Part shown: positions 32,903 to 42,800 of the stretch, one piece after another
How the letters are laid out: every line of letters starts with the position of its first letter
How positions within the stretch are numbered: the first letter of the stretch is position 1
Assembly (NCBI RefSeq): GCF_000169095.1
Contig: NZ_AAVU01000002.1
Span: 234,133-298,132, forward strand
Direction: 5' to 3'
Length of the DNA: 64,000 nt
Origin: Lyngbya sp. PCC 8106
GTDB lineage: Bacteria > Cyanobacteriota > Cyanobacteriia > Cyanobacteriales > Microcoleaceae
Notes under the pieces: model-generated
Databases searched by the model: none
Seen by the model: only the letters and a program-made list of their open reading frames with translations
Told to the model about the DNA's origin: nothing
Made by a program: the position numbers and the translations under genes

Positions 32903-33928
32903 ATGTCTCGTTCTAAAGCCCTACAATATTACATCCTGATTCGTCTGCTTTTAGCGCCACTGATGCTTTGGACGATTACAACAGTTGTGTTTTTGTTACT
33001 CAGAGCAACACCAGGCGATCCCGTCGATGCAATTCTCGGCCCTCGCGCCCCAGCCAGTGCAAAAGAGGCAATGCGATCGCAATTGGGGTTAGATGGTTCT
33101 CTCCTCCAGCAATATCTCGACTATATGGGGAATTTACTCCAATTTGACTTGGGGACATCGCTCACCAGTCGAGGACAGTCGGTTTGGGAAATTATCTTAG
33201 ATTATTTTCCGGCAACGGTGGAACTGGCGATATTCAGTCTGTTGGTCGCTTTGAGCGTTGGGGTGAGTGTCGGAGCAATAGCAGCATCTCACCCGAATAC
33301 AATTTGGGATACTATCGGACGCTTATTCGGTATAATTACTTATTCAGTCCCGGCATTTTGGGCAGGGATGGTTTTTCAGCTCATCTTTGCGGTGCAGTTG
33401 GGCTGGTTTCCCCTTGGAACTCGTTTCCCGGTGAGTATGACTCCGCCCACACAGTTTACGGGACTATACACCCTCGATAGTTTGTTGAGTGGGAATGGGG
33501 AGCAATTTTTAACGGCGGTTTACTATCTGTGTCTGCCTTGTTTGACGTTAGGTTTGCTGCTGAGTGGTATTTTTGAGCGGATTGTGCGGGTGAATTTGCG
33601 CCAAACCTTACAAGCCGATTATGTCGAAGCAGCGAGGGCGCGAGGGATTTCAGAGAAACGGATTTTGATCGCTCATGCCTTGAAAAATGCTCTGATTCCG
33701 GTGATTACTGTGTTGGGGTTAACGTTGGCGGCACTGTTGGGGGGGGCGATTTTAACAGAAGTTACATTTTCCTGGCCGGGACTTGCCAACCGACTCTACG
33801 AAGCCATTACGGTGCGGGATTATCCGACGGTACAGGGAATTGTGGTGTTTTTTGCGGCAATCGTTGCGATCGCCAGTATTGGGATAGATATTTTGAATGC
33901 TTACGTTGATCCGCGTATTCGCTACTAA
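32903..33928 (+). CDS. ABC transporter permease, dipeptide/oligopeptide/nickel (DppB-type)
   Basis: A 341-residue inner-membrane permease with six predicted helices. The N-terminal TTVVFLLLRATPGDPVDAIL motif and the EAA loop EAARARGISEKRILIAHALKNA (written here in parts: EAARARGISEK, then HALKNALIPVI) are typical of DppB/OppB. It forms a heterodimeric pore with a DppC-type subunit and imports peptides or nickel complexes. No DppC, ATPase or binding-protein gene is adjacent, a scattered arrangement common in cyanobacteria. The ATG follows GAGGTGTC. Confidence 0.9.
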   Translation: MSRSKALQYYILIRLLLAPLMLWTITTVVFLLLRATPGDPVDAILGPRAPASAKEAMRSQLGLDGSLLQQYLDYMGNLLQFDLGTSLTSRGQSVWEIILDYFPATVELAIFSLLVALSVGVSVGAIAASHPNTIWDTIGRLFGIITYSVPAFWAGMVFQLIFAVQLGWFPLGTRFPVSMTPPTQFTGLYTLDSLLSGNGEQFLTAVYYLCLPCLTLGLLLSGIFERIVRVNLRQTLQADYVEAARARGISEKRILIAHALKNALIPVITVLGLTLAALLGGAILTEVTFSWPGLANRLYEAITVRDYPTVQGIVVFFAAIVAIASIGIDILNAYVDPRIRY

Positions 33929-34366
33929 GTATTTATTACTAAAAGCAAAAATACGGAAGTCTTAACAGGATTAATCAACAATGGAGAAATATCTTAATGT
34001 TTTGTAATATTTTAAGCTAATGTCGTTAATAATTTTTAACGCAACAAAAGCCGACTCCATTGTATAACTGATACCTGAGGGAGAACGATAACAGACAAAG
34101 ATTAATCAAAAGGTCTGTTCATTAAGAAAGTTTAAATTTCTCTCATAAATCGTGTAAAATTTTCTAAGATTCCTTAAGGTGAAGATTTTGTGATCCGGGA
34201 AACTGGAAATTCACAAACCACCCCAGAGGATAATGACAATCCAGTTAATAACGGGTTGTTGTCTCCAATCTTTAATCCAACAACTATAAAGTTGGCAAAG
34301 AATTGGAACTCTCAAGCATTGAGAACCAAAAGTACACTCAAACCAATCGAGTAGGAGATTTAATCC
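33929..34366 (+). promoter_or_regulatory. cpc operon upstream region
   Basis: A 438-base AT-rich region in front of cpcB without a gene. Long leaders and multiple start sites are usual for phycocyanin operons, so the operon promoters should be here. The cpcB ribosome site GGAG lies ten bases before the ATG. No single promoter can be chosen by eye. Confidence 0.55.
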
Positions 34367-34885
34367 ATGTTTGACGCCTTCACTAAGGTAGTTTCTCAAG
34401 CAGACGCACGCGGCGAAATGTTGAGCACTTCTCAAATCGACGCTCTCAGCCAAATGGTTGCTAACGGCAACAAGCGTCTTGATTCTGTTAACCGGATCAC
34501 AAGCAACGGTTCCAGCATTGTTGCTAACGCCGCTCGTTCTTTGTTCGCTGAACAGCCCCAACTGATCCAACCCGGTGGAAACGCTTACACTAGCCGTCGG
34601 ATGGCTGCTTGCTTGCGCGATATGGAAATCATCCTGCGCTACGTCACTTATGCAATCTTCGCAGGTGATCCTAGCGTTCTCGATGATCGTTGCTTGAATG
34701 GTCTGCGTGAAACTTACCAAGCTCTGGGTACTCCTGGTTCTTCTGTTGCAGCAGGCGTTCAAAAAATGAAAGAAGCTGCTTTAGCAATCGTTATGGACCC
34801 CAGTGGTATTACTCAAGGCGATTGCAACGCTCTGCAATCTGAAATCGCTAGCTACTTTGATCGTGCAGCAGCAGCAGTAGGCTAA
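34367..34885 (+). CDS. cpcB: C-phycocyanin beta subunit
   Basis: A 172-residue phycobiliprotein that forms the alpha-beta monomer of phycobilisome rods and absorbs light through two phycocyanobilins. The chromophore cysteines are present: Cys82 in RRMAACLRDMEIILRYVTY and Cys153 in GITQGDCNALQ. Asn72 (PGGNAYTSRR), the methylated Asn of the family, is retained. The second Cys of the RCLNG motif (about 109) is also typical. Full length and normal composition. Codon use is visibly biased toward C-ending codons compared with neighbours, as expected for a highly expressed gene. Confidence 0.98.
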   Translation: MFDAFTKVVSQADARGEMLSTSQIDALSQMVANGNKRLDSVNRITSNGSSIVANAARSLFAEQPQLIQPGGNAYTSRRMAACLRDMEIILRYVTYAIFAGDPSVLDDRCLNGLRETYQALGTPGSSVAAGVQKMKEAALAIVMDPSGITQGDCNALQSEIASYFDRAAAAVG

Positions 34886-34996
34886 ATTTCTGCCGACTGA
34901 ACTGATTCTGACCAACTGCGCTTAAGTCGCATTTGTATGGCTCGCACTCAACTCATTCAAAAAACTCTGTACACCTAACCAGAAAAAATTAGAAGC

Positions 34997-35485
34997 ATGA
35001 AGACTCCTTTAACCGAAGCTGTCACCACCGCAGATTCTCAAGGTCGTTTCCTGAGCAGCACTGAAATTCAAGTTGCTTTCGGACGTTTCCGCCAAGCCCA
35101 AGCTGGTTTAGAAGCCGCTAAAGCTTTAACTTCCAAAGCTGATGGTTTGATCAACGGTGCAGCTCAAGCCGTTTATTCCAAGTTCCCCTACACGACTCAA
35201 ATGCAAGGGCCGAACTATGCCGCAGACCAACGCGGTAAAGATAAATGCGCTCGTGACATCGGCTACTACCTGCGGATGGTTACCTACTGCTTAATCGCAG
35301 GTGGTACTGGCCCCATGGATGAGTACCTGATTGCAGGTATCGATGAAATCAACCGGACTTTTGAATTGTCTCCGAGCTGGTACATCGAAGCCCTCAAGCA
35401 CATCAAAGCAAATCATGGCTTAAGCGGCGATCCTGCTGTTGAAGCTAATTCTTACCTCGACTACGCCATCAACGCTCTGAGCTAG
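34997..35485 (+). CDS. cpcA: C-phycocyanin alpha subunit
   Basis: A 162-residue partner of CpcB. It carries one phycocyanobilin on Cys84, seen in GKDKCARDIGYYLRMVTY, attached by the CpcE/CpcF lyase encoded downstream. It begins MKTPLTEAVTTADSQGRF and ends SYLDYAINALS, both canonical. The spacer to cpcB is 111 bases, the classical phycocyanin intergenic spacer used in cyanobacterial typing. Full length, with no anomaly. Confidence 0.98.
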   Translation: MKTPLTEAVTTADSQGRFLSSTEIQVAFGRFRQAQAGLEAAKALTSKADGLINGAAQAVYSKFPYTTQMQGPNYAADQRGKDKCARDIGYYLRMVTYCLIAGGTGPMDEYLIAGIDEINRTFELSPSWYIEALKHIKANHGLSGDPAVEANSYLDYAINALS

Positions 35486-35497
35486 TCAGCGGTTTGT

Positions 35498-35571
35498 TGC
35501 CTGGAACGATAGATAGCTGTTAGCTAACCGCAGAAGTTTGTTGAGTTAGCAGTTATTTAACGCTCCAGGCA
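35498..35571 (+). terminator. Long stem-loop between cpcA and cpcC
   Basis: TGCCTGGAACG (35498-35508) pairs with CGCTCCAGGCA (35561-35571), with further GTTAGC-rich pairing inside. It lacks a following T-run, so it is probably a partial terminator or an RNA-stabilising structure that keeps cpcBA transcripts more abundant than the linker and lyase transcripts, as known for cpc operons. Confidence 0.65.
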
Positions 35572-35741
35572 TCTTATTAGAGAGCTGAATAAAAACAAGC
35601 AACTTTTAAAACCTTTTTGTGATTCTCGGTAGTGTTATCTAACGGAACGCAAACAGTTATGAGTTTTTCCTCGTATTTTTCTTTAATAAAGATTAATTGA
35701 AGAATACAGGATTTGGTTTATTATGTGTCGATGAGGTAGCG

Positions 35742-36611
35742 ATGACAACATTATTAGTACCCGCTAATTTACAAGCTGCGGGACGGTTAGGCTTAGATGC
35801 GTTTGATGGCACCAAAGTAGAGTTGCGTCCAGATTGGACAGAAAGCGATCTACAAGCTATTTTTCGTGCCACCTACAGACAGGTACTCGGTAACGAGTAT
35901 GTGATGAAATCTGAACGTTTGACGTCAGCAGAATCTTTACTCAGACAAGGAAATTTAACGGTTCGTGATTTTGTACGTGCCGTTGCCCTTTCTGAGTTAT
36001 ACAAGAAGAAATTTTTCTTTCCCAACAACAACCAACGCTTCGTTGAACTGAACTTCAAGCATTTGTTGGGTCGTCCTCCCCATGATGAGCAAGAACTCGC
36101 GTTCCATACTCGCTTGGTGGAAGATAAAGGCTACGATGCTGAAATCAACTATTACTTCGAGAGCGAAGAGTACGAAAACAAATTCGGCGACAATATCGTT
36201 CCTTACTATGTTGGCTTCCAAGTTTTAACCGGATCAAGAACAGTTGGCTTTAGCCGGATGTTCCAACTGTATCGCGGTTATGCAAATAATGATCGCGGTC
36301 AAGTGGGAAGCAAGAACGGCCACGTGTTTAAAGAAGTTGCTCGCAACCAAGCTAGCACCATTCCTCAAACTGCCGGAATCTCATCGCAATCCACAAAAAT
36401 GGATACCCCACAAAAGTCTTTTGGTGGACTGGGGAATCGTCAACAACGGGTTTATCGTGTAGAAGTCACCAATCGAATTGGTTCTTCTCTCAAAGATACT
36501 AACGTTCGTCGCTCGAACAAAGCTTACTTAGTTCCCTACGAAGAATTATCTTCTCGGATACAGCAAATTCTTCGCAGTGGAGCCAAGATTATCAGCGTTC
36601 GTGAAACCTAA
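35742..36611 (+). CDS. cpcC: Phycocyanin rod linker (CpcC)
   Basis: A 289-residue rod linker that sits in the central hole of phycocyanin hexamers. It has the phycobilisome linker domain (about 15-180: VELRPDWTESDLQAIFRATY, FVELNFKHLLGRPPHDEQE, IVPYYVGFQVLTGSRTVGFS) and a C-terminal CpcD-like domain (about 238-289: RVYRVEVTNRIGSS, KAYLVPYEELSSRIQQI). The start is the ATG at 35742 with GAGG seven bases upstream. A longer frame from 35697 adds residues unlike the family. Only one cpcC is present where many operons have two, so longer rods would need a linker encoded elsewhere. Confidence 0.93.
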   Translation: MTTLLVPANLQAAGRLGLDAFDGTKVELRPDWTESDLQAIFRATYRQVLGNEYVMKSERLTSAESLLRQGNLTVRDFVRAVALSELYKKKFFFPNNNQRFVELNFKHLLGRPPHDEQELAFHTRLVEDKGYDAEINYYFESEEYENKFGDNIVPYYVGFQVLTGSRTVGFSRMFQLYRGYANNDRGQVGSKNGHVFKEVARNQASTIPQTAGISSQSTKMDTPQKSFGGLGNRQQRVYRVEVTNRIGSSLKDTNVRRSNKAYLVPYEELSSRIQQILRSGAKIISVRET

Positions 36612-36722
36612 ACGATTCAGACGCAAATCAGGTGGTAAGCAATTGAGAAATCAAGCTTGCCACTACTTTTGTGAATATTTGTCAATCAGTATCTACAGAC
36701 AGAAGGGAGCAATTGAGCAGCT

Positions 36723-37064
36723 ATGTTTGGTCAAAGCACATTAACAGGTAGAACCACTCTCAGCGATAACGGTAGTCGGATGTATCGTATTGAAGTCGAA
36801 GCGATGCGTCAAAATGTAGACCCTGATACGATCAGCTATCCTATCCGCAAAAGTAGCAAAACCTATATCACGGTTCCCTACAGCCGGATGAGCGAACAAC
36901 TCAAGCGTATTAATCGCATGGGAGGTAAAATTTTAAGTATTGAACCTCTAACGATGGATGGGAGCAGCGAAGCCAAAATGCAGGCGACTGCTGTTAATCA
37001 AACCCTGGATGGGGAAGGTCAGCCCAAGTCAGTCGGCGCTGATGATTCTGATACGCAAGAGTAA
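36723..37064 (+). CDS. cpcD: Phycobilisome rod-capping linker CpcD, C-terminally extended
   Basis: The small linker that caps the distal end of the rod. The core is canonical: MYRIEVEAMRQNVDPDTISY, SSKTYITVPYSRMSEQLKRI and MGGKILSIEPL, about 80 residues. It continues for about 30 more residues (from MDGSSEAKMQATAVNQTLDG to DDSDTQE), an acidic, polar, probably disordered tail not typical of CpcD. The gene lies 13 bases before cpcE, so the tail may come from loss of the original stop and extension into the spacer. Confidence 0.92.
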   Translation: MFGQSTLTGRTTLSDNGSRMYRIEVEAMRQNVDPDTISYPIRKSSKTYITVPYSRMSEQLKRINRMGGKILSIEPLTMDGSSEAKMQATAVNQTLDGEGQPKSVGADDSDTQE

Positions 37065-37076
37065 AATTAAAATTTC

Positions 37077-37904
37077 ATGACGGCTTCAGAACAGCTTAAC
37101 AATTTTAGTCAACCGACCGAGGCTCTGACTGTCGAACAGGCGATCGCAAATCTTCAACACGAAGAATTGGGTCGCCGTTACTATGCGGCTTGGTGGTTGG
37201 GACGATTTCGGGTTTCCTCACCCGGAGCGGTAGATGCTCTATTAGTGGCTTTAGAAGATAAGTCTGATCGCACCGAAGATGGCGGTTATCCCCTGCGTCG
37301 CAATGCCGCCAGAGCTTTAGGAAAATTGGACGATAAACGGGCGGTTCCGGCATTAATTGAATGTTTGAACTGTTCGGATTATTATGTACGGGAAGCCGCT
37401 GCCCAAGCCTTAGAGATGTTGGGGGATGCCAGTAGCATTTCGGCTTTGATAACATTGCTCGATGGGGGTGTCGAAGCAGCAAAACCAGTGCCGGGAAAAC
37501 CTCATTTAGTCCAACCTTATGATGCCGTGATCGAGGCATTGGGGGCTATTGGCGCAACAGAAGCGACGTCTAAAATTCAGCCTTTTACAGAACATCCAGT
37601 TGGGCGAGTTCGATGTGCGGCAATGCGATCGCTTTATCAATTAACTGGAGACAGCATTTACGCAGAGGCTTTAATCCAAGTCCTCCAAAGTAATGAGTTA
37701 CAACTGCGACGAACGGTCTTAATGGATCTCGGAGCAATTGGTTATCTCAAGTCAGCCCAAGCTATTTCTGAAACGTTAGCCGAAAATAGTTTGAAATTAA
37801 TTGCTTTACAAGGAATTTTAGAACATCATCTCAAACAAAGTGATGCGATGTCTCTCTCAGAAGAAGCGATAGAAGTGATGAATTTAATGGATTCATTATT
37901 ATAG
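37077..37904 (+). CDS. cpcE: Phycocyanobilin lyase alpha subunit CpcE
   Basis: A 275-residue HEAT-repeat protein that with CpcF attaches phycocyanobilin to Cys84 of CpcA. It opens with LTVEQAIANLQHEELGRRYYAAWWLGRFR, here seen as EQAIANLQHEELGRRYYAAW followed by WLGRFRV, and carries PBS-lyase HEAT repeats (RNAARALGKLDDKRAVPALI, REAAAQALEMLGDASSISAL, RCAAMRSLYQLTGDSIYAEA). Length is normal. It starts 12 bases behind cpcD, within the operon. Confidence 0.95.
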   Translation: MTASEQLNNFSQPTEALTVEQAIANLQHEELGRRYYAAWWLGRFRVSSPGAVDALLVALEDKSDRTEDGGYPLRRNAARALGKLDDKRAVPALIECLNCSDYYVREAAAQALEMLGDASSISALITLLDGGVEAAKPVPGKPHLVQPYDAVIEALGAIGATEATSKIQPFTEHPVGRVRCAAMRSLYQLTGDSIYAEALIQVLQSNELQLRRTVLMDLGAIGYLKSAQAISETLAENSLKLIALQGILEHHLKQSDAMSLSEEAIEVMNLMDSLL

Positions 37905-37944
37905 ATCAAAATATTTAGTAATTTTTGGGCGCAAATAAGCGAAA

Positions 37945-38580
37945 ATGACCACTTCAGAACTGATTCGTGCAGTTGAACAAGCCGATTCTGCTCAAAGCTT
38001 ATTAGAAGCTGTCAGAATGTTAGCAGAAGCTCACTCTCCCGAAGGTATTCCGACTTTAATTACTGTTCTGGGTTATAATAATCCTGGTGCGGCAGTGGCA
38101 GCAGTAGAGGGTTTAATTAAACTGGGTGAACCCGCAGTTTTACCCCTACTTGAGCAGTTAGATGGTTATAATTATGGGGCGAGAGCTTGGGCAATTCGGG
38201 CATTATCTTCGATTGGTGATCCTCGGGGTTTAAATGTATTATTAGAAGCAGCAGGAACCGATTTTGCGCTCAGTGTGCGTCGGGCAGCCGCAAGAGGTTT
38301 GGGAACAATTCATTGGGAACAAATGAGCGTCGAAGAAGATATTCTGGAAGCTCAAATTAAAGCCCTGAATACCTTATTTCAAGCCAGTCAAGATCCAGAA
38401 TGGATTGTACGATATGCGGCGATTGTCGGCTTAGAAGAGTTGGCAAACAAGATCAAGAATCGACAATCTCAATGGCTTGAAAAAATTATACATCGTCTCG
38501 AAGAAATTATCAATACAGACGAAACATTAGCGGTTCAAGCCAGAGCCAAGCTAGCTCAACAAAGACTAGAGAGAGGTTAA
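37945..38580 (+). CDS. cpcF: Phycocyanobilin lyase beta subunit CpcF
   Basis: A 211-residue HEAT-repeat partner of CpcE in the heterodimeric lyase and isomerisation-free attachment of phycocyanobilin to CpcA. Repeats are seen in LLEAVRMLAEAHSPEGIPTL, AVAAVEGLIKLGEPAVLPLL, ARAWAIRALSSIGDPRGLNV and VRRAAARGLGTIHWEQ. Last gene of the cpc operon. Its final 15 bases overlap the end of the convergent LarA-like gene. Confidence 0.95.
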   Translation: MTTSELIRAVEQADSAQSLLEAVRMLAEAHSPEGIPTLITVLGYNNPGAAVAAVEGLIKLGEPAVLPLLEQLDGYNYGARAWAIRALSSIGDPRGLNVLLEAAGTDFALSVRRAAARGLGTIHWEQMSVEEDILEAQIKALNTLFQASQDPEWIVRYAAIVGLEELANKIKNRQSQWLEKIIHRLEEIINTDETLAVQARAKLAQQRLERG

Positions 38581-39726
38581 AATTAAATCAGTGGCATGAT
38601 AAACCACATAATCAAACTGTGATTCATCAATATTATTGGGGTCTAAATATCCTAAATTTAAGGCTTCACATTCTGCTTTGCTCATATTTTCAGAAGACAA
38701 AATCACCTGATATTTTTGTAAAGCCTGACTCACGCGCATCATATGACTAGCGACAACTGGACTGGTTAATTCCCCCGCATCCACTAAGTTTTGAATCATT
38801 TCGGGGTTAGAATAGCCAAATTTAGTGATTATTTCGCCGTGAGTTCCTGATATTTTCTCAGAAAGTTGACCTCGAATCACCAATTTTCCACCTTCTTGAA
38901 TACGAGAACCACAGTTATAAATCGCTTTAGCTCCTTGCCAAAAATCGACACATTTATGATCGATATACGTTAATATACTTGCACAAGATTCAACAGGTTT
39001 GACAAAATATTCTGCACACACTTCGGCGGCTTCTTGATAAGAGGAGTAAAAATCCCCAATGAATACATGAGTAATCCCGGTGGGGAGCGTAATAAAGTTA
39101 ACAGAAACGTATATTTTAGGAAATTTTGTCATCACCAAGTCAGCAATTTGATGAATAATTTGACGAATTGGATTTTCAATTTTGCCGATAATTTCTGATT
39201 CTGAGTAACGAGTTATTTTCCAGTGGGTATAATCAATCGCGGCTTTATTAGCAATTCCCGGACAAAGATATTTTGCCCCTCCCGAAAAGCCAACCACCCG
39301 ATGAGGAAGCACACTTCCTAAAGCGATAATAATATCATGTTCGCTGACTGAACGATGAATTTTAACAGGAACATTATCAATTTTTCCAACTTCAATTAAC
39401 AGCGAATCATCAAAAGCATTATGGTTAATCAGTTGAATATTACTCGCAGCTTCCGGAGTTAGTCCTAACTTTTGTTGCATTTCTGCGGTTGTCATGGGGC
39501 GATGGGTTCCCAAAGCAAAAATCACACTAATTTGACTCGCTTCTGTTTGAATGACTTGTAAAAAATCAGGAAAAAATTGAGAAAGAGGTGTAGCACGGGT
39601 AACATCTTCACAAATCAACAAAACACGCTTTTGATTCAGGTCAAACTGAGATAAATAGCTCAGTATTTTTGTAAGAATATCCTCTTTTGATAAGACACTT
39701 GACACATCTAAGGCGATTTTTTTCAC
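38566..39726 (-). CDS. LarA-like nickel-pincer racemase family protein
   Basis: A 386-residue member of the LarA (DUF2088) family, whose founding member interconverts D- and L-lactate with a nickel pincer nucleotide. Family positions are visible: DVTRATP, LGTHRPMT, INHNAFDD (His108 type), LPHRVVGFSGGAKYLCPG (His174 and Lys184 types) and the THWKIT His (His200 type). All these catalytic residues are retained, so it is probably active. Substrates of many LarA homologues are not lactate. No larB, larC or larE gene is in the window to make the cofactor. It is convergent with cpcF. Confidence 0.85.
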   Translation of the reverse strand: MKKIALDVSSVLSKEDILTKILSYLSQFDLNQKRVLLICEDVTRATPLSQFFPDFLQVIQTEASQISVIFALGTHRPMTTAEMQQKLGLTPEAASNIQLINHNAFDDSLLIEVGKIDNVPVKIHRSVSEHDIIIALGSVLPHRVVGFSGGAKYLCPGIANKAAIDYTHWKITRYSESEIIGKIENPIRQIIHQIADLVMTKFPKIYVSVNFITLPTGITHVFIGDFYSSYQEAAEVCAEYFVKPVESCASILTYIDHKCVDFWQGAKAIYNCGSRIQEGGKLVIRGQLSEKISGTHGEIITKFGYSNPEMIQNLVDAGELTSPVVASHMMRVSQALQKYQVILSSENMSKAECEALNLGYLDPNNIDESQFDYVVYHATDLILTSL

Positions 39727-39762
39727 AACTTACCCATGTTAATCTTTGATTGAATTTTATCA

Positions 39763-39798
39763 TATATAGTGCTACTTGAATCGAGAACAGGGAACAGA
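39763..39798 (-). mobile_element. Partial copy of the MITE right end
   Basis: TATATAGTGCTACTTGAATC followed by GAGAACAGGGAACAG matches, with about four differences, the reverse complement of the right end of the element at 31300-31469. Only this end is present, directly before the LarA-like start, so it may be a decayed insertion. Confidence 0.65.
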
Positions 39799-39871
39799 AA
39801 ACAAGGGTAGAAATGCTGGTGATCAGAACTTCCACCGTTATTCAAATCAAAAAATCAAATTGAGAGAAAGA

Positions 39872-42800
39872 TTAAGCTGCAAATATTGTGAAATCGTCGG
39901 CAGAGATCAAACCAAGATTCACACCATCAAGAGTTGCTAATAGTTCGGAATTAACTTGAATCAGAGTTGAACCGTTATCTTCAGTTAAGGTGAGTTGGTC
40001 GAAGGTTAAACCGCCATCAAGAACAACGATATCTTCGCCATCGGTAAAGTCAGTAATCAGATCCTCACCCATACCGGACACCAGAACAAAGCGATCGCTT
40101 CCTGCTTCCCCAGTTAAGGTATCATTACCTTCAGCGCCGAGTAACAGGTCATTGCCATTTCCGCCGGTGAGTTCGTCGTTACCTTCTCCACCGTCGAGAG
40201 TATCATTACCTTCGCCACCGAAAACGAAGTCCGTACCTTCGCCACCGACAACGACATCATTACCCAAGTCGCCGTAAAGGGTATCATTGCCTTGATTGCC
40301 GGAAAGGGTATCATTGTCTTTACCGCCGTAAATCAGGTCATTACCGTCGTTTCCTGCGATAAAATCACTGCCAATGTTACCAAAGAGGGTATCATTTCCG
40401 CTTCCACCCATGAGAGTATCGCCATCTTGACCCCCGTAGACCAAATCTTCGCCTTCGCCACCGTCAACGAAGTCAGTCCCCAAGTTTCCATTTAACCAGT
40501 CATCCCCATCTCCGCCTGTGAGAGTATCGTTATTTTGACCGCCAAAGACGGTATCAGCACCTTCGCCGCCATCAACAACATCATCGCCTAAGTTCCCGTT
40601 TAACTCATCATTACCAGCCGAACCAAAAATAACGTCGTTATTTTTTCCGCCAAGAATGACATCATTACCATTACCGCCATCAACAGTATCATTATCTTGA
40701 TTTCCGTTGATCGAGTCATTACCATCACCGCTATTAACAATATCATCACCTGCCAAAGCGCTAATGATGTTATCTGTAGCATCCCCCACTAAGATATCAG
40801 CATTGGGAGTGGGTTGACTGCTAGAATCTTCAGAACTTATGTTAGCCGCAGTGTTTGATGGTGTTACTGGTTGAGTAACCCCAGAAATGGAGCTTGTTGG
40901 GTCATAGAAAACCGCTTCGGTTACGGGAGATGTGCTTGTTTCAACGGGTTCCGGTTCCGCAATAGTTTCCGGTTCGGGAGTCGGTTCTACAACGGGTTCC
41001 GGTTCCGCAATAGTTTCCGGTTCGGGAGTCGGTTCTACAACGGGTTCCGGTTCCGCAATAGTTTCCGGTTCGGGAGTCGGTTCTACAACGGGTTCCGGTT
41101 CCGCAATAGTTTCCGGTTCGGGAGTCGGTTCTACAACGGGTTCCGGTTCCGCAATAGTTTCCGGTTCGGGAGTCGGTTCTACAACGGGTTCCGGTTCCGC
41201 AATAGTTTCCGGTTCCGGTTGAGGTTCGGGTTCGGATTCAGATTCGGATTCGGATTCGGATTCGGGTTCCGGTTCTAGTTGAGTTTCGGGTTCGGATTGG
41301 GATTCGGGTTCAGATTCGGACTCAGATTCGGATTCGGACTCAGACTCAGATTCGGGTTCGGGTTCCGGTTGAGGTTCGGATTGGGATTCGGGTTCGGATT
41401 GGGATTCGGGTTCAGGTTCAGATTCGGGTTCGGATTGGGATTCGGGTTCAGATTCGGGTTCGGATTCAGATTCAGACTCAGACTCAGACTCAGACTCAGG
41501 TTCGGATTCAGACTCAGGTTCAGGTTCAGATTCAGGTTGAGTTTCGGATTCAGATTCGGGTTCCGGTTCTAGTTGAGTTTCTGGTTCGGGTTCAGGTTCG
41601 GATTCGGGTTCAGCCTCATTCAAATCATCAACATTAATAGTGAACTGTTTTTCGTAGGTTTCCCCATTTCCATCATCAGTTTGAACCCGGATGCTGTAGG
41701 AAGTTTGGGTTTCAAAGTCGAAGGAAACTTTGGTTTTGAGTTCGTCGTTAACAATTTCAAATTGATTGTTGTCGGTATCCCCATCTCCGGCAACTAAACT
41801 GTAAGTGTGGCTGTCTGCTGCATCAGGGTCAACGCTGGTGAATGTTCCGACAACGGTTCCAACGGCTTCGTTTTCGTCAATGTTGCTATGATCCAGAGCG
41901 ATCGCCGTTGGTGCTTCGTTAACATTTTCAACATTGATGGTCAACTGTTTCTCGTAGGTTTCCCCATTTCCATCATCAGTTTGAACCCGGATGCTGTAGG
42001 AAGTTTGGGTTTCAAAGTCGAAGGAAACTTTGGTTTTGAGTTCGTCGTTAACAATTTCAAATTGATTGTTGTCGGTATCCCCATCTCCGGCAACTAAACT
42101 GTAAGTGTGGCTGTCTGCTGCATCGGGGTCAACGCTGGTGAATGTTCCGACAACGGTTCCGATAGCTTGGTTTTCCTCAACACTGTTGTTATCGAGGGTA
42201 ATATCGCCCGGAGTATTGTTAATATTGGCAACAGTCTCGGGGTTGTTAATATCAATCACTTGCAGACCACCACCATCGGCAACATAAGCATAGTCCCCCA
42301 CCACCGATACTTCCCCGGCAATACCGGGTGTATCATAACTGCCTGTGAGGGTGGGAGCCTGTGGGTTGCTAATATCAATTACTTGTAGACCGCTATCCCC
42401 ACCGGCAACATAAGCATAGTTCCCCACTACCGATACGCCATAGGCGGCATCAGGTATATCATAACTGCCTGCGAGGGAGGGGGCTTGTGGGTTGCTAATA
42501 TCGATGATTTGCAAACTGCCATTCTGACCATAATCATCGCCGGCGGCAACATAAGCATAGTTCCCCACTACCGATACGCCATAGGCAGCATTAGGTATAG
42601 GTGTATCCCCATCAGGTATATTATAACTGCCGACAAAGGTGGGAATGAGAGGGTTGCTAATATCGATGATTTGCAAACTGCCATTCTGACCATAATTATC
42701 GCCGGCGGCAACATAAGCATAGTCCCCCACCACCGATACGTCATAGGCATCACCGGGTGTATAGTAAGGGCCTTCGGGGTAGTAGGGAGGCTGTGGGTTG

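Noticed and set aside
34367..35485. Phycoerythrin or phycoerythrocyanin genes
   Set aside because: The subunits have the phycocyanin pattern (beta Cys82 and Cys153, alpha Cys84) and are followed by cpcE/cpcF-type lyase genes.
40871..41797. Several plus-strand frames rich in GFRFRN or GSGVGSTTGS repeats
   Set aside because: Antisense shadows of the Ser-Glu-Pro and 48-base repeats in the RTX protein gene; no ribosome sites or independent codon pattern.
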